Part shown: piece after piece, positions 34,457 through 42,959 of the stretch
How positions within the stretch are numbered: the first letter of the stretch is position 1
How the letters are laid out: every line of letters starts with the position of its first letter
Position numbers and translations under genes: made by a program
Assembly (NCBI GenBank): GCA_028281285.1
Contig: JANQKF010000016.1
Span: 1-64,000 of the forward strand
From: Cyclobacteriaceae bacterium
Lineage (GTDB): Bacteria; Bacteroidota; Bacteroidia; Cytophagales; Cyclobacteriaceae
Reading direction: 5' to 3'
DNA length: 64,000 bases
Notes under the pieces: generated by a model
What the model saw: only the letters and a program-made list of their open reading frames with translations
The model's database searches: none
Told to the model about the DNA's origin: nothing

Positions 34457-36502
34457 TCAAGACCATACCTCCTTTTTAATTCCTTGAAACAAAAAGCCCT
34501 TGATCGTTCTTCTGACCCAACTGCGCTTTCTGGGTATTTCTCCAATTACATCTTCGATCACATAAGTGCTGACACCATTAAGGAAGAGAAGAGGTTTAGT
34601 CCCGGCAAGTTTTCGATATACCTTTAAAGCGTGCCTATCTGAAGTGGTCCATTGTCGTCTGGAACTTGCTACCAACACATGAATGTCACCTGCTTTAATT
34701 TGTTCTTCGGTATAGCCTGTGTGTAGTATAGCAGGGAGTTCATTGAACTGAAATTCTCCTTCGGTCAATTCTTCCAACCCTTTAAGCAGGTAAGATTTAC
34801 CTTCACCGGGGTGCATGCTAAAGAGAATTACTTCTTTTGGCTGTTTTCCACCTATAGATGCTGCTCGAAGTTGTTGCAGGAATAAGTTTAGGGCCTGTCT
34901 GTTAAGTGACTTAAAATCAATGGATTGATTTTCAATATTCTTCGGTGTTTTTGGTAAGAGACCTACAAATGGAAGCCTGGTCTGTAAGCTCGCATTTTCA
35001 GGGTTCTTCATCGTGCTGTCCATAAGCTCTAAGGCAATGATCAACCCAATAGGCAAAACCAGTCCTACAATAAATGCCAGGATCACCAATAACATTCGCT
35101 TTGATTTCTCGGGTTGTGCCGGATAGTAGGGAGCATCGATGACCTTCAGATTGCTTGACATTAGCATATTGTACTTATGAAGCCTCGCTTGGTTATAACT
35201 ATGGAGGTTTTCCAAATACTCTCTTTCCGCAACATCAATTTCCCTTTCCAGTCTTTTCAAGGTGGATCCTAAAGGAGCAAATCGGTCATAAACAGTCCCA
35301 AACTGGGCCAACTGATCTTCCATCACCTCGATCTTCGCAGAGGCATCTTCTTTGGCAATGGTATTCACCAACCATTGATTTAACAATTCCTTGGTAGCGA
35401 TTCCATCCGGAGTCTGGCTTACTTCAATAATCCGCTCCGTAACTTTTGACATCTCATTCTTTAATGAATCGATGCGATTGGATAGGTTGGCTTTGGTATA
35501 GCCCAACTCACCGGCCATCTCGGTGCGGAGCATCAAGTCATATGAAGAGAGTTCATTTCGATTTTCAGATAGGTGATATCGTTGATTGGCGAGTTCTTCC
35601 TGGAGCAAGGGTAATACATCCTTTTCCCCAATTTCCATTTCGACCCGATTCAATGCCGAAGTTGCTCCAGCCAACTGTTGTTTTTCGCGCTGGTATTGTT
35701 TGTCCAATTCTTCTTTGTTGCCTGCAATAAATCGTGTTTGCTCGTAGTAATTGATGATTTTATTATCTACACTGAAATTGAGCAACTCGTCTTCAGCTTG
35801 TTTGAGACGAGCAGAAGTTTTTCTGGTGGCTTCTTCGAAGAACTCGATTACATTATCGGTTTGCCCTTCTTTTATCCGCTTTTGTTTTTTAATGAAAATG
35901 TCAATTAGTAACTCAAGGGTTAATTGACTCATAAAAGGATCCACCCCTGTATATTCCATTCGGATCATATCACTCTTTCCCTCTCTTCTTACCATGATCT
36001 GTTCGAGTTGGTCCAGTCCGAAAAAGACATCTTTCGAATTGATTAATTGATAGACAGGATTGTTCATGTCCTGGTCCCTCAGACCAACAATTTGCTGATA
36101 CAGCGAGTCCTCGGAAATGCGATTTGAAAAACGGGGAAGTTGTTCAATACACTTTTCGAAGTCCTCCTGGTTTTCCTTGTGCAATGACAAACGATCGTCT
36201 CGAAATAACACAAGTGTTCTTGCCAACAATCGGGCTGAAAGCTCTTTTTGTGTTTCAAATGAAGAGGCGAGATTGATCAGGTTTTCCATTTCGTTGTTAG
36301 TGAAAGCATAATCAATCCTGTTTGACTTGTTGCTTTCGATATTATAACCTGAGATCAACCCGGTATTGAGCAGGGCATGGGTGCTGTACTTTTTCTTGTC
36401 GTTTTTTGTGGAGAAAAAGACAAGGGTAGCCAAAATCAATGCGGTTCCCAGGATTTGACCGGAATACCGCATCAGTAATCTGATGATTTCGAGAAAGGTC
36501 AT
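34457..36502 (-). CDS. Wzz/BY-kinase-like polysaccharide co-polymerase
   Basis: A 681-residue PCP-2-type protein. A first membrane helix (about 15-30) and a long coiled-coil periplasmic domain (about 60-460, including REKQQLAGATSALNRVE and EVSQTPDGIATKELL) end in a second helix (about 470-490, LLVILAFIVGLVLPIGL). The cytosolic C-terminus has a Walker-A-like HPGEGKS near residue 575, then about 100 residues. This is shorter than standard BY-kinases, and I see no clear Walker A' (DxD) or C-terminal Tyr cluster. So kinase activity is doubtful, though chain-length control remains likely. It follows the half-size TolC gene by 2 bases. Confidence 0.85.
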   Translation of the reverse strand: MTFLEIIRLLMRYSGQILGTALILATLVFFSTKNDKKKYSTHALLNTGLISGYNIESNKSNRIDYAFTNNEMENLINLASSFETQKELSARLLARTLVLFRDDRLSLHKENQEDFEKCIEQLPRFSNRISEDSLYQQIVGLRDQDMNNPVYQLINSKDVFFGLDQLEQIMVRREGKSDMIRMEYTGVDPFMSQLTLELLIDIFIKKQKRIKEGQTDNVIEFFEEATRKTSARLKQAEDELLNFSVDNKIINYYEQTRFIAGNKEELDKQYQREKQQLAGATSALNRVEMEIGEKDVLPLLQEELANQRYHLSENRNELSSYDLMLRTEMAGELGYTKANLSNRIDSLKNEMSKVTERIIEVSQTPDGIATKELLNQWLVNTIAKEDASAKIEVMEDQLAQFGTVYDRFAPLGSTLKRLEREIDVAEREYLENLHSYNQARLHKYNMLMSSNLKVIDAPYYPAQPEKSKRMLLVILAFIVGLVLPIGLIIALELMDSTMKNPENASLQTRLPFVGLLPKTPKNIENQSIDFKSLNRQALNLFLQQLRAASIGGKQPKEVILFSMHPGEGKSYLLKGLEELTEGEFQFNELPAILHTGYTEEQIKAGDIHVLVASSRRQWTTSDRHALKVYRKLAGTKPLLFLNGVSTYVIEDVIGEIPRKRSWVRRTIKGFLFQGIKKEVWS

Positions 36503-36504
36503 GT

Positions 36505-37224
36505 TTATTGCTTAAAGATGGATTGTCCAACAATTTCACTGAGGCTCTTGATACAGTACCAAGCCTCGTTTTTAGCCTTTTCATATTCCAGCTTTGCCGT
36601 GAAGTTTTCGTCAACAGCAAGTCTGTACTCCTTCACTTCGAGTTTTCCATTCTTGAAGTAGTTCTCTGCTACCTTGAGAGCGATCTCATTCGCTTCCACC
36701 ACTTCGGCTTGCAATTCCATGGAGATGAAATAGCGCTTGAGTTCCTTATATCTTCTGATCACTTCCTCCCGAATGAGTTTCGCTTGATCCATTCTTAAGT
36801 GTTCTAATCGCTCAATTTCCAGTTTCTGAATTTTGATTTCATGCTTGCGCGAAGAGATCTCGGTGAAGGGGAGTCGAAGGTTTAAGCCCAGGTTGTAGGT
36901 GATATTCTGACGCGTGAGATAGGTAACACGGTTATCGGTGCCAACACCATTTGTCAATTGATCAGAAACGATGCCGTTGCCATAGTTCACACCTGCCGTG
37001 AGTGCCAGATGACGCAGCCATTTTTTCTTGTTGATTCTTATTTCCTCTTTTGTTTGCGCCTGACTCACCAGTAACGCCTCCATTCCCGGAGCGTTGTCAA
37101 CAGCGAGGAATATGAGTTCATCGAGAGGCCTGATATTATCAAAATCAAGTTCTCCTTTGTCATTGATTTGTCCTGCCAATGTAGTGGCAAAAATTAGATT
37201 GAAGAGCAGGGTTAGTTTTTTCAT
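36505..37224 (-). CDS. Half-size TolC-like outer-membrane export protein
   Basis: A 239-residue exported protein: signal MKKLTLLFNLIFATTLAG, then a single TolC-type repeat. It has a helix with LIFLAVDNAPGMEALLVSQAQTKEEIRINK, a beta pair near GVNYGNGIVSDQ and YNLGLNLRLPF, and the helices KLIREEVIRRYKELKRYF and VAENYFKNGKLEVKEYRLAVDEN. Full TolC proteins have two such repeats and about 420-480 residues; this one has one, so a larger oligomer would be needed to complete the barrel. Its place in the operon suggests a role in polysaccharide export as an alternative to Wza. It may also be a truncated relic, but the frame is clean. Confidence 0.78.
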   Translation of the reverse strand: MKKLTLLFNLIFATTLAGQINDKGELDFDNIRPLDELIFLAVDNAPGMEALLVSQAQTKEEIRINKKKWLRHLALTAGVNYGNGIVSDQLTNGVGTDNRVTYLTRQNITYNLGLNLRLPFTEISSRKHEIKIQKLEIERLEHLRMDQAKLIREEVIRRYKELKRYFISMELQAEVVEANEIALKVAENYFKNGKLEVKEYRLAVDENFTAKLEYEKAKNEAWYCIKSLSEIVGQSIFKQ

Positions 37225-37229
37225 GATCC

Positions 37230-38384
37230 TTAGTTTATAGCCTTAGCCTCATTTTTATAGATCCATCTTCTTTTTAGTTTTAGCCAAATCTCTTTGCTCA
37301 TAAAGGGCTGTTCAATGGCTTTAAAAAAGATTATGCTGCTAAGTAAGATTGAAGGAATCGCAATGATCAAAAACTTCGATAACCGTTCCAGGTAAGTCGA
37401 TGATTGCCAGAATTCTGCGGTAAGTGATCCCAGCAGTTCGAGCAGTGGGAGGTGAGTCAGGTAGATGGTATAGCACATGCCTCCGACTATGCTGATAAAA
37501 GGAAGGGATAAAAATTTAGGAAATACCCTGCCCTTAAATGCACATATAAATAAGAGTGCCAAACCCGATGCAAATACCAGGGATTTCCCAAACTCTTCGG
37601 TCCATGTGAATGCCAAAATGACGATTGCAAACGGAGCTAAAAGGTCCCACCACAAACTCTTCCTGCTGCGCCAATCTGGGGCATTGACATAAAGATCAGC
37701 CATAAGCAAACCCACTAAAAAATGTTGCATTTGACCAAGCAGTGAGGCTCTGATAGGCAAGTATTGCCAACCCATTTTATGCTGGTAGGCGATGAAAAAG
37801 ATGGTTGAAACTATGAGCGCAATTCGTCTGTGTTTTATATCTCTATTTCTGAAGTAAAGTATGGCGAGAAAGGGAGCTATTAAATAGTATTGAATTTCGA
37901 CTTCCAGTGACCAGGCTACTGGATTAATAATTGAAAAATCCTGGTAGATGATGTTGTGAGTATAAGTGAGACTGGCTAAATAGTGACCAAACAGGTCTTG
38001 TGTTGGTCCGTTTTGAATGAGGTACACCAATCCGAAACAGGTCATCCAAAATATATAGGGAGGTTCCAGCCTGGTTAGTCTCCTTCCTAAATAGGTCTTG
38101 TAGTTAAATGGCCTTTGTTTAGCAAAAGGTAAGCTTAGAATGAAACCACTAATGGCAAAGAAGATCATAACCCCAATCGCACCTCTGGAGATTAAATATG
38201 AGACTTCACCTTCCCAGTGGTTCAACATCGACTCGGGCAAGTTATATTTCAACAATCGCTCATTGGCGTGTAATAAAACCACCGGCATAATGGCGAGAAA
38301 TCGCAGGCCATCGATGAAGGGGATATACTTGCCTCCTGAGGTTGTTCTCTGAAGACTTTGAAAGAACCTATTTAGTGCCTTCAT
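37230..38384 (-). CDS. Acyltransferase 3 family membrane protein
   Basis: A 384-residue integral membrane acyltransferase (acyltransferase 3/OafA-like). The opening IPFIDGLRFLAIMPVVLLHANERL contains the family H motif; GAIGVMIFFAISGFILSLPF and FNYKTYLGRRLTRLEPPY follow, then about ten helices. It should put O-acetyl or similar groups on the polysaccharide from acyl-CoA. I start at ATG 38384, two bases after the sugar-transferase stop; the open frame runs further upstream but overlaps that gene. Its stop is 5 bases before the TolC-like start. Confidence 0.9.
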   Translation of the reverse strand: MKALNRFFQSLQRTTSGGKYIPFIDGLRFLAIMPVVLLHANERLLKYNLPESMLNHWEGEVSYLISRGAIGVMIFFAISGFILSLPFAKQRPFNYKTYLGRRLTRLEPPYIFWMTCFGLVYLIQNGPTQDLFGHYLASLTYTHNIIYQDFSIINPVAWSLEVEIQYYLIAPFLAILYFRNRDIKHRRIALIVSTIFFIAYQHKMGWQYLPIRASLLGQMQHFLVGLLMADLYVNAPDWRSRKSLWWDLLAPFAIVILAFTWTEEFGKSLVFASGLALLFICAFKGRVFPKFLSLPFISIVGGMCYTIYLTHLPLLELLGSLTAEFWQSSTYLERLSKFLIIAIPSILLSSIIFFKAIEQPFMSKEIWLKLKRRWIYKNEAKAIN

Positions 38385-38386
38385 TA

Positions 38387-39145
38387 CTAGACATTTTCGT
38401 GTTGAAAGGCGGCAAGTGGTGTTTTGAAGAGAATCTTCAGGTCCAACCAAAAATTGTGAGTCTTGGCATATTGGATGTCCAGTTTGCACCTGCTTTCAGG
38501 CGTCATATTGTCTTTTCCACGTTCTGTCACCTGCCATAATCCGGTAAGTCCGGCTGGGGCTAAAAAGCGACCCACTGTAGCATCAGTGGTCAGTTTTTCA
38601 GCCTCATATAATGGGAGCGGACGATTCCCTACCAGACTCATGTCTCCTTTAAGGATATTGATCAATTGAGGTAACTCATCAATGCTGGTATTTCGAATGA
38701 ATTTTCCGACTTTGGTAATGCGTGGATCGTTCTTGAATTTGACAAAAGAGTTGGCTTTTTGACTTTTCTTGTGTCGCTCATACTCATCTTCACTAAAGAA
38801 CTTGTCATCGGTTACCATAATTTCCTTACTTCGATAATGGGCTATACTCGATCTGGATAAGGGCTTCTCGTCAAGTGCTTCGAATTCTTTTTTGTACTGG
38901 TTGAGGTGCTGGAGTTTTTCAACCATTTGATCGGCATCTACACGCATGGATCGGAACTTGTAAAACTTAAAAATCTTATAGCCCATACCGACTCGATGAG
39001 AGTAGTAGAAAACAGGTCCTTTGGACTCTAACCGAATCAAAATGGCTGTAAGCAAAAAGAGTGGACTCAGGCCAATTAATAGCATTGATGTGATCATGAT
39101 ATCAAATACTCTTTTTGAGGTCGGGGTTTTAAGTTTCGTTTTCAT
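38387..39145 (-). CDS. Polyprenyl-phosphate sugar-1-phosphate transferase (initiating)
   Basis: A 252-residue phosphoglycosyl transferase of the bacterial sugar transferase family (WcaJ/WbaP/PglC type), small form with one N-terminal re-entrant helix (VFDIMITSMLLIGLSPLFLL). Motifs are VFYYSHRVGMGYKIFKFYKFRSM, KFIRNTSIDELPQLINIL, GDMSLVGNRPL and FLAPAGLTGLWQV. It starts repeat assembly by moving a sugar-1-phosphate to undecaprenyl phosphate. A 45-residue insertion (about 90-135, rich in Ser, Lys and Glu) is longer than in the minimal enzymes. It is the first gene of the polysaccharide operon, with a good -7 box just upstream. Confidence 0.93.
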   Translation of the reverse strand: MKTKLKTPTSKRVFDIMITSMLLIGLSPLFLLTAILIRLESKGPVFYYSHRVGMGYKIFKFYKFRSMRVDADQMVEKLQHLNQYKKEFEALDEKPLSRSSIAHYRSKEIMVTDDKFFSEDEYERHKKSQKANSFVKFKNDPRITKVGKFIRNTSIDELPQLINILKGDMSLVGNRPLPLYEAEKLTTDATVGRFLAPAGLTGLWQVTERGKDNMTPESRCKLDIQYAKTHNFWLDLKILFKTPLAAFQHENV

Positions 39146-39166
39146 AAATCCTCATTTAACTTATTT

Positions 39167-39174
39167 CAAAGCTA
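39167..39174 (-). promoter_or_regulatory. -7 element of the polysaccharide operon
   Basis: Read on the minus strand this is TAGCTTTG, a perfect TAnnTTTG match, 21 bases before the first ATG of the operon. I found no TTG at the expected distance. The remainder of the 221-base gap to the LruC gene shows only the terminator below. Confidence 0.45.
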
Positions 39175-39311
39175 CTTTTGAAGCTCCTTTTTGACGGATT
39201 TATTAGATTATTGATAGGGAATTAAGGGTAGAGGTTCAGATATCTACGATAATCCATTTTTAGCATAGCAACGAGTCAAATCATTTTGCCGACAGGTGGT
39301 TAAAGTAGAAA

Positions 39312-39332
39312 GGCCCACCATTTCGGTGGGCC
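39312..39332 (-). terminator. Terminator of the LruC/receiver operon
   Basis: GGCCCACC and GGTGGGCC form a perfect 8-bp stem with a 5-base loop. On the minus strand a T-rich tail (TTTCTACTTT) follows. It lies 34 bases after the LruC stop, separating it from the polysaccharide operon. Confidence 0.85.
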
Positions 39333-39366
39333 CTCCATACACACAACTAGACTTCAACCAATCAAC

Positions 39367-41406
39367 TCATTTCTTGTAGAGATGTGATGTGCTTCTGTAG
39401 CCGTTAACATCTCGGTACCAATCCATATAACTGTATCCAAAACTTCTGGCCCAATCCGTAAAGCGGACATGGCCCTGACGGATGTCTGCCTTCTCTTTCG
39501 GGTAGTCGAAACTTTCAGGAAGGTGTATTCCCCAAGGCAGGTCAGTCTTGGATCGATAATAAATTCCTTCGGAAAGATCTGTATCATCGTCAAGGCTTTT
39601 AAAATAGCCTTGATCCACCAAGTCTGTGGGTGCATAACCAGGGAGGTGCACTTCCCGACCGCGGTTTTGAGAAATAATCACAAATGGATTATAGGGTACC
39701 GCACCAATCTCGGCATATGTCTTTGGAGAAGATAAGTTTATCCTCAATTCGAGGATCTGAGGTTCGAAGTATGTGGCGTCTTTTTCCGTGTTTACAAACC
39801 CACCAGTATCAAAATGATCATGCACATTGTCGCTCACAATAAATACTGCATTAGACTGGCTAGCTTCGGTTCCGTTTCCATTCATAACGGTATAGCCAGC
39901 ATTCAAAGAATGACCGTCTACACTTGCAATGTCGCTAGGAGCAAGTTCTGTCGCAAAACCAAAACCATTCCGATAACCTGCGCCAATAGCCCTGATCTTG
40001 AATTTCGGAACTATTTGAACAACCTTGTTTTCTGCGTTCAAACAATGCCTGAATTGATAATCAATCACTAAGTCATTGAAGTCATAGTCTCCGTAATCAG
40101 GCCAGTTGTCTTCGAAAGCAAATGTCCCATAGGTTGTTGCAGACGGGTAGAAACTATCATAAGCCCGTGTAGCATCTTCAGGATATTCGTCCAATATGTC
40201 GTTGACTCCATCACCATCACTGTCTAGTGTGCCGGGTTTGTCTATTGGGCTAACATTGACAGTGCTTATGGCTTCAACCGGGTTTGAGGTCACAAATAGT
40301 ATCGCATCGTTGAAATCATTGTCACAAGTAAAGGGCCTGTTGTCTCTCAATATATCTTCAAAACCGATCAGGAAGAGCTCGTTTTCCTCATCCCAAAGCA
40401 GAACATTATGTTGTCTTAAAGACTCATTCGGTTCAGGATTCAATGATTTGTCGCCAAAAACGATATGATAATAATCTTCTGAGTTAGAGCCATCCCATCC
40501 GTCAGCCATCAATACCAGCCCAATGCTTGTTCCAGCCTCATAACGGCCGATATTAACCTTGTCACCAGTTCTTAGGCCACCACCAGATCCGGCATAGGAT
40601 AGGTTCGGAAAGATGACATTCACCTCGTTTATATCATCCAAAGATTGTGGAGGAGTATCACTTTCATACGTGTAGAATCCAATCGCATTTCGGAATCCTG
40701 CTCCTTCATGGACGAAAGTCACCCATACATCACAGGTTTCAGTAATGTCAAGAGTAGTGTTTTTTCCTTCTGCCAGAAAGGAAGGATGATATTGTGGAAC
40801 AGGCTGCTTTTCAGGTAGAGAAGCATTAATGTATTCCAACAACTTGGCGGAGATGGCATCACGCTCTGGTTCAAGATAATGCGGAACTCCAAATCGGTTA
40901 TAACCCCCTAAATAATTGAATGTGATACCCTCATTGTTAATGTTTCCTAAGGGAACGTCATAAGTAATGTTTGCTGTGCTTGGTGAACTACTCGGAGCCT
41001 CGGTAAGTTGATCAGGGTTTACTTCCCCCAGATACTCCAATTCAATTTTTCCATTTAAAACAGGCAACCAAATCGTGTTGGGGACTCCGATATAATTGGC
41101 CTCGATTCTTACTTTGGTGACAAATCCGGGTAGGTAGAGGGCTTCATCAATCTCTCCATTTATATCTGTCAATGATTTGAAAATCATTTTTCCGTTGCCC
41201 TCTATGCCATCCCAGATTTCAACCAAAACCCCACTTAATGGATTATCGTCAGAATCTTTAAATAATAAATTGATATTTATATCTATAACTGACTTAAAAT
41301 CAAAATTCTGTTTTAGAATATTATTTGCTGTAATATCTATTTCCGGTTCTCTGATACACGAAGTGAGTGCAACAAGGATCAATGGTAATAATGCTATTTT
41401 TTTCAT
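39367..41406 (-). CDS. LruC-domain lipoprotein with DUF4114 and DUF4842 regions
   Basis: A 679-residue lipoprotein (signal ends LTSC, Cys16). After a carboxypeptidase-regulatory-like beta module (about 45-110, NPLSGVLVEIWDG) comes a DUF4114-like region (about 225-375, GFRNAIGFYTY, ADGWDGSNSEDYYHIVFG, CDNDFNDAILFV). A Ca-binding-like loop DSDGDGVNDILDEYPED (about 395) follows, then a DUF4842/LruC domain to the end (YGDYDFNDLVIDY, YRNGFGFATEL). Proteins of this kind are exported and surface-linked, often with extracellular matrix genes. A structural or calcium-dependent matrix role next to the polysaccharide locus is inferred. It follows the receiver gene by 5 bases. Confidence 0.85.
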   Translation of the reverse strand: MKKIALLPLILVALTSCIREPEIDITANNILKQNFDFKSVIDININLLFKDSDDNPLSGVLVEIWDGIEGNGKMIFKSLTDINGEIDEALYLPGFVTKVRIEANYIGVPNTIWLPVLNGKIELEYLGEVNPDQLTEAPSSSPSTANITYDVPLGNINNEGITFNYLGGYNRFGVPHYLEPERDAISAKLLEYINASLPEKQPVPQYHPSFLAEGKNTTLDITETCDVWVTFVHEGAGFRNAIGFYTYESDTPPQSLDDINEVNVIFPNLSYAGSGGGLRTGDKVNIGRYEAGTSIGLVLMADGWDGSNSEDYYHIVFGDKSLNPEPNESLRQHNVLLWDEENELFLIGFEDILRDNRPFTCDNDFNDAILFVTSNPVEAISTVNVSPIDKPGTLDSDGDGVNDILDEYPEDATRAYDSFYPSATTYGTFAFEDNWPDYGDYDFNDLVIDYQFRHCLNAENKVVQIVPKFKIRAIGAGYRNGFGFATELAPSDIASVDGHSLNAGYTVMNGNGTEASQSNAVFIVSDNVHDHFDTGGFVNTEKDATYFEPQILELRINLSSPKTYAEIGAVPYNPFVIISQNRGREVHLPGYAPTDLVDQGYFKSLDDDTDLSEGIYYRSKTDLPWGIHLPESFDYPKEKADIRQGHVRFTDWARSFGYSYMDWYRDVNGYRSTSHLYKK

Positions 41407-41411
41407 AATGT

Positions 41412-41798
41412 TTAGGCTACTGGTCTATAAACTGCAGGGTTAATGGTGTGCAAGATTCCATTCACACGCCTGGAAAGTTCGATAGGGTTAAATGGTTTGC
41501 TTAGACAATCATTTGCACCTATTTCTAAAGCGTCTATTCGCTCCTGACTTTTGTCCTGATCGGTCAGTACAATCATTGGAATACCGATCCATTGTGCCCT
41601 TCGCTGCAGGTCTATGAAGGAAGCTCTGCCTGAAGTATTCTTTGGATGATAATCGGTAATGATTAAACTGAAATGATCCAAAGAATCTGGAAATGATGTG
41701 GCCGATTCGGTCGTTACTACCTCGTGTGTGCTTGAGAAATAATTGGCCAGGAAAAGCCGCATCATCTCATTGTCTTCTATTATCAAAATCTTTTCCAT
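41412..41798 (-). CDS. Receiver-only response regulator
   Basis: A 128-residue single-domain response regulator (CheY-like). Acidic pocket IIEDNE, phosphoacceptor Asp49 (LIITDYHPK), IVLTDQDK and the conserved Lys in CLSKPFNPIEL are all present, so it can be phosphorylated. There is no output domain, so it must act through protein contact, for example in a phosphorelay or in control of the neighbouring surface or polysaccharide genes. It is first in a two-gene operon with the LruC protein; no kinase is adjacent. Confidence 0.9.
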   Translation of the reverse strand: MEKILIIEDNEMMRLFLANYFSSTHEVVTTESATSFPDSLDHFSLIITDYHPKNTSGRASFIDLQRRAQWIGIPMIVLTDQDKSQERIDALEIGANDCLSKPFNPIELSRRVNGILHTINPAVYRPVA

Positions 41799-41989
41799 AA
41801 CTCACTTTTTTTGTTGGTTCGAAATTATTGGAGGAGTATCGATTTGAATTTTGGAATTAGATGAAGTGCCAGGTTTGGAAGTTTTTGGAATAGATTTTTT
41901 CGATAAATAGATTCTCATTTTACAGCACGCAAATAATGATTGGCTGCTAATGACTTTAGTTGTGACTCTATTTCACTAGCTTAGATTGC

Positions 41990-42898
41990 ATGAGATGCTC
42001 CAATCTTATTATTTGGTTAATTTTCTTAATGAATTCAGCACAAGCGCAATTTGAAGGTTATGAGGACCATTATGTCCAAAATGGGGATGTCAAACTACAC
42101 TATGTTTCAAAGGGCCAAGGTGACGTGATGATTTTCCTGCATGGCTTTCCTGACTTCTGGTTTACCTGGAAGCATCAGATGGATGCACTTTCAAATGACT
42201 ACCAAGTGATAGGTCCGGATTTAAGAGCCTATAACTACAGTGAGGGACCAGACGGGGTGAACAATTACCAGATGACAACGCTTATGTCAGATTTAGTGGC
42301 CATCATAGATAACGTGTCGGATGGTCCTGTAACATTAGTAGCGAATGATTGGGGAGGAGCAATTGCCTGGTTGGTAGCGACTTATTATCCTGGCAAAGTA
42401 AAACAGCTTATTGCCTGTAACATTCCAAATCCTGCGGTGTTGACTAAGCATTTGAGCGAAAACCCCGAAACTGGAGGTTACACCAAATCCTTTACCGCTG
42501 ATAAAGCTGTAGATCGATGGACTCCGGAAGAGCTGACTAAAATGGCCCAGGCCCAGGGGACAGATCTGGAAAAGCACTACCTGGAGGCATTCAGACGATC
42601 CAACATCAAAGGCATGCTCGATTATTATAAGGCCAGCTATCCTCAACAAGGATCTGGAGGTGGTGGACAAACCTTAGGGCAGACACCAACTCAAACTGTC
42701 CAATGTCCCGTATTGATGATTCATGGACTTAAGGATCAGGCATTTCCGCCACCGGTGCTTAACGACCATTGGGAACTTGTTCCGGAAGGCTTGACCATAC
42801 ACACTATTCCAACTGCAGGCCATTTTGTACAACGCGATGCTCCTTCACTTGTACTCAAATACATTCAGTCCTGGTTGAAGCTTCAGGCGAACAGGTAG
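41990..42898 (+). CDS. Alpha/beta hydrolase, epoxide-hydrolase-like, exported
   Basis: A 302-residue alpha/beta hydrolase with a signal peptide (ending NSAQAQ). Oxyanion motif HGFPDFWFTW (51-60), nucleophile elbow NDWGGAIAW with Asp120, an acid in HGLKDQAFP and catalytic His in AGHFVQRDAP. An Asp nucleophile plus HGFP is typical of soluble epoxide hydrolases and haloalkane dehalogenases; the sequence favours the epoxide side. It is unusual in being secreted to the periplasm. A short Gly-rich insert (QQGSGGGGQTLGQTPTQ) is in the cap. It appears monocistronic. Confidence 0.88.
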   Translation: MRCSNLIIWLIFLMNSAQAQFEGYEDHYVQNGDVKLHYVSKGQGDVMIFLHGFPDFWFTWKHQMDALSNDYQVIGPDLRAYNYSEGPDGVNNYQMTTLMSDLVAIIDNVSDGPVTLVANDWGGAIAWLVATYYPGKVKQLIACNIPNPAVLTKHLSENPETGGYTKSFTADKAVDRWTPEELTKMAQAQGTDLEKHYLEAFRRSNIKGMLDYYKASYPQQGSGGGGQTLGQTPTQTVQCPVLMIHGLKDQAFPPPVLNDHWELVPEGLTIHTIPTAGHFVQRDAPSLVLKYIQSWLKLQANR

Positions 42899-42959
42899 CC
42901 TCTTTAGGAGGAATTTAGAAGAGGATTGCTGAACTTAATATGGTCTAGCACTTCTCACA

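Noticed and set aside
34345-34545. N-terminal extension of the glycosyltransferase at 33214
   Set aside because: It is translated from the palindromic repeat and the end of the Wzz-like gene; the family-like N-terminus begins at MKAIICH.
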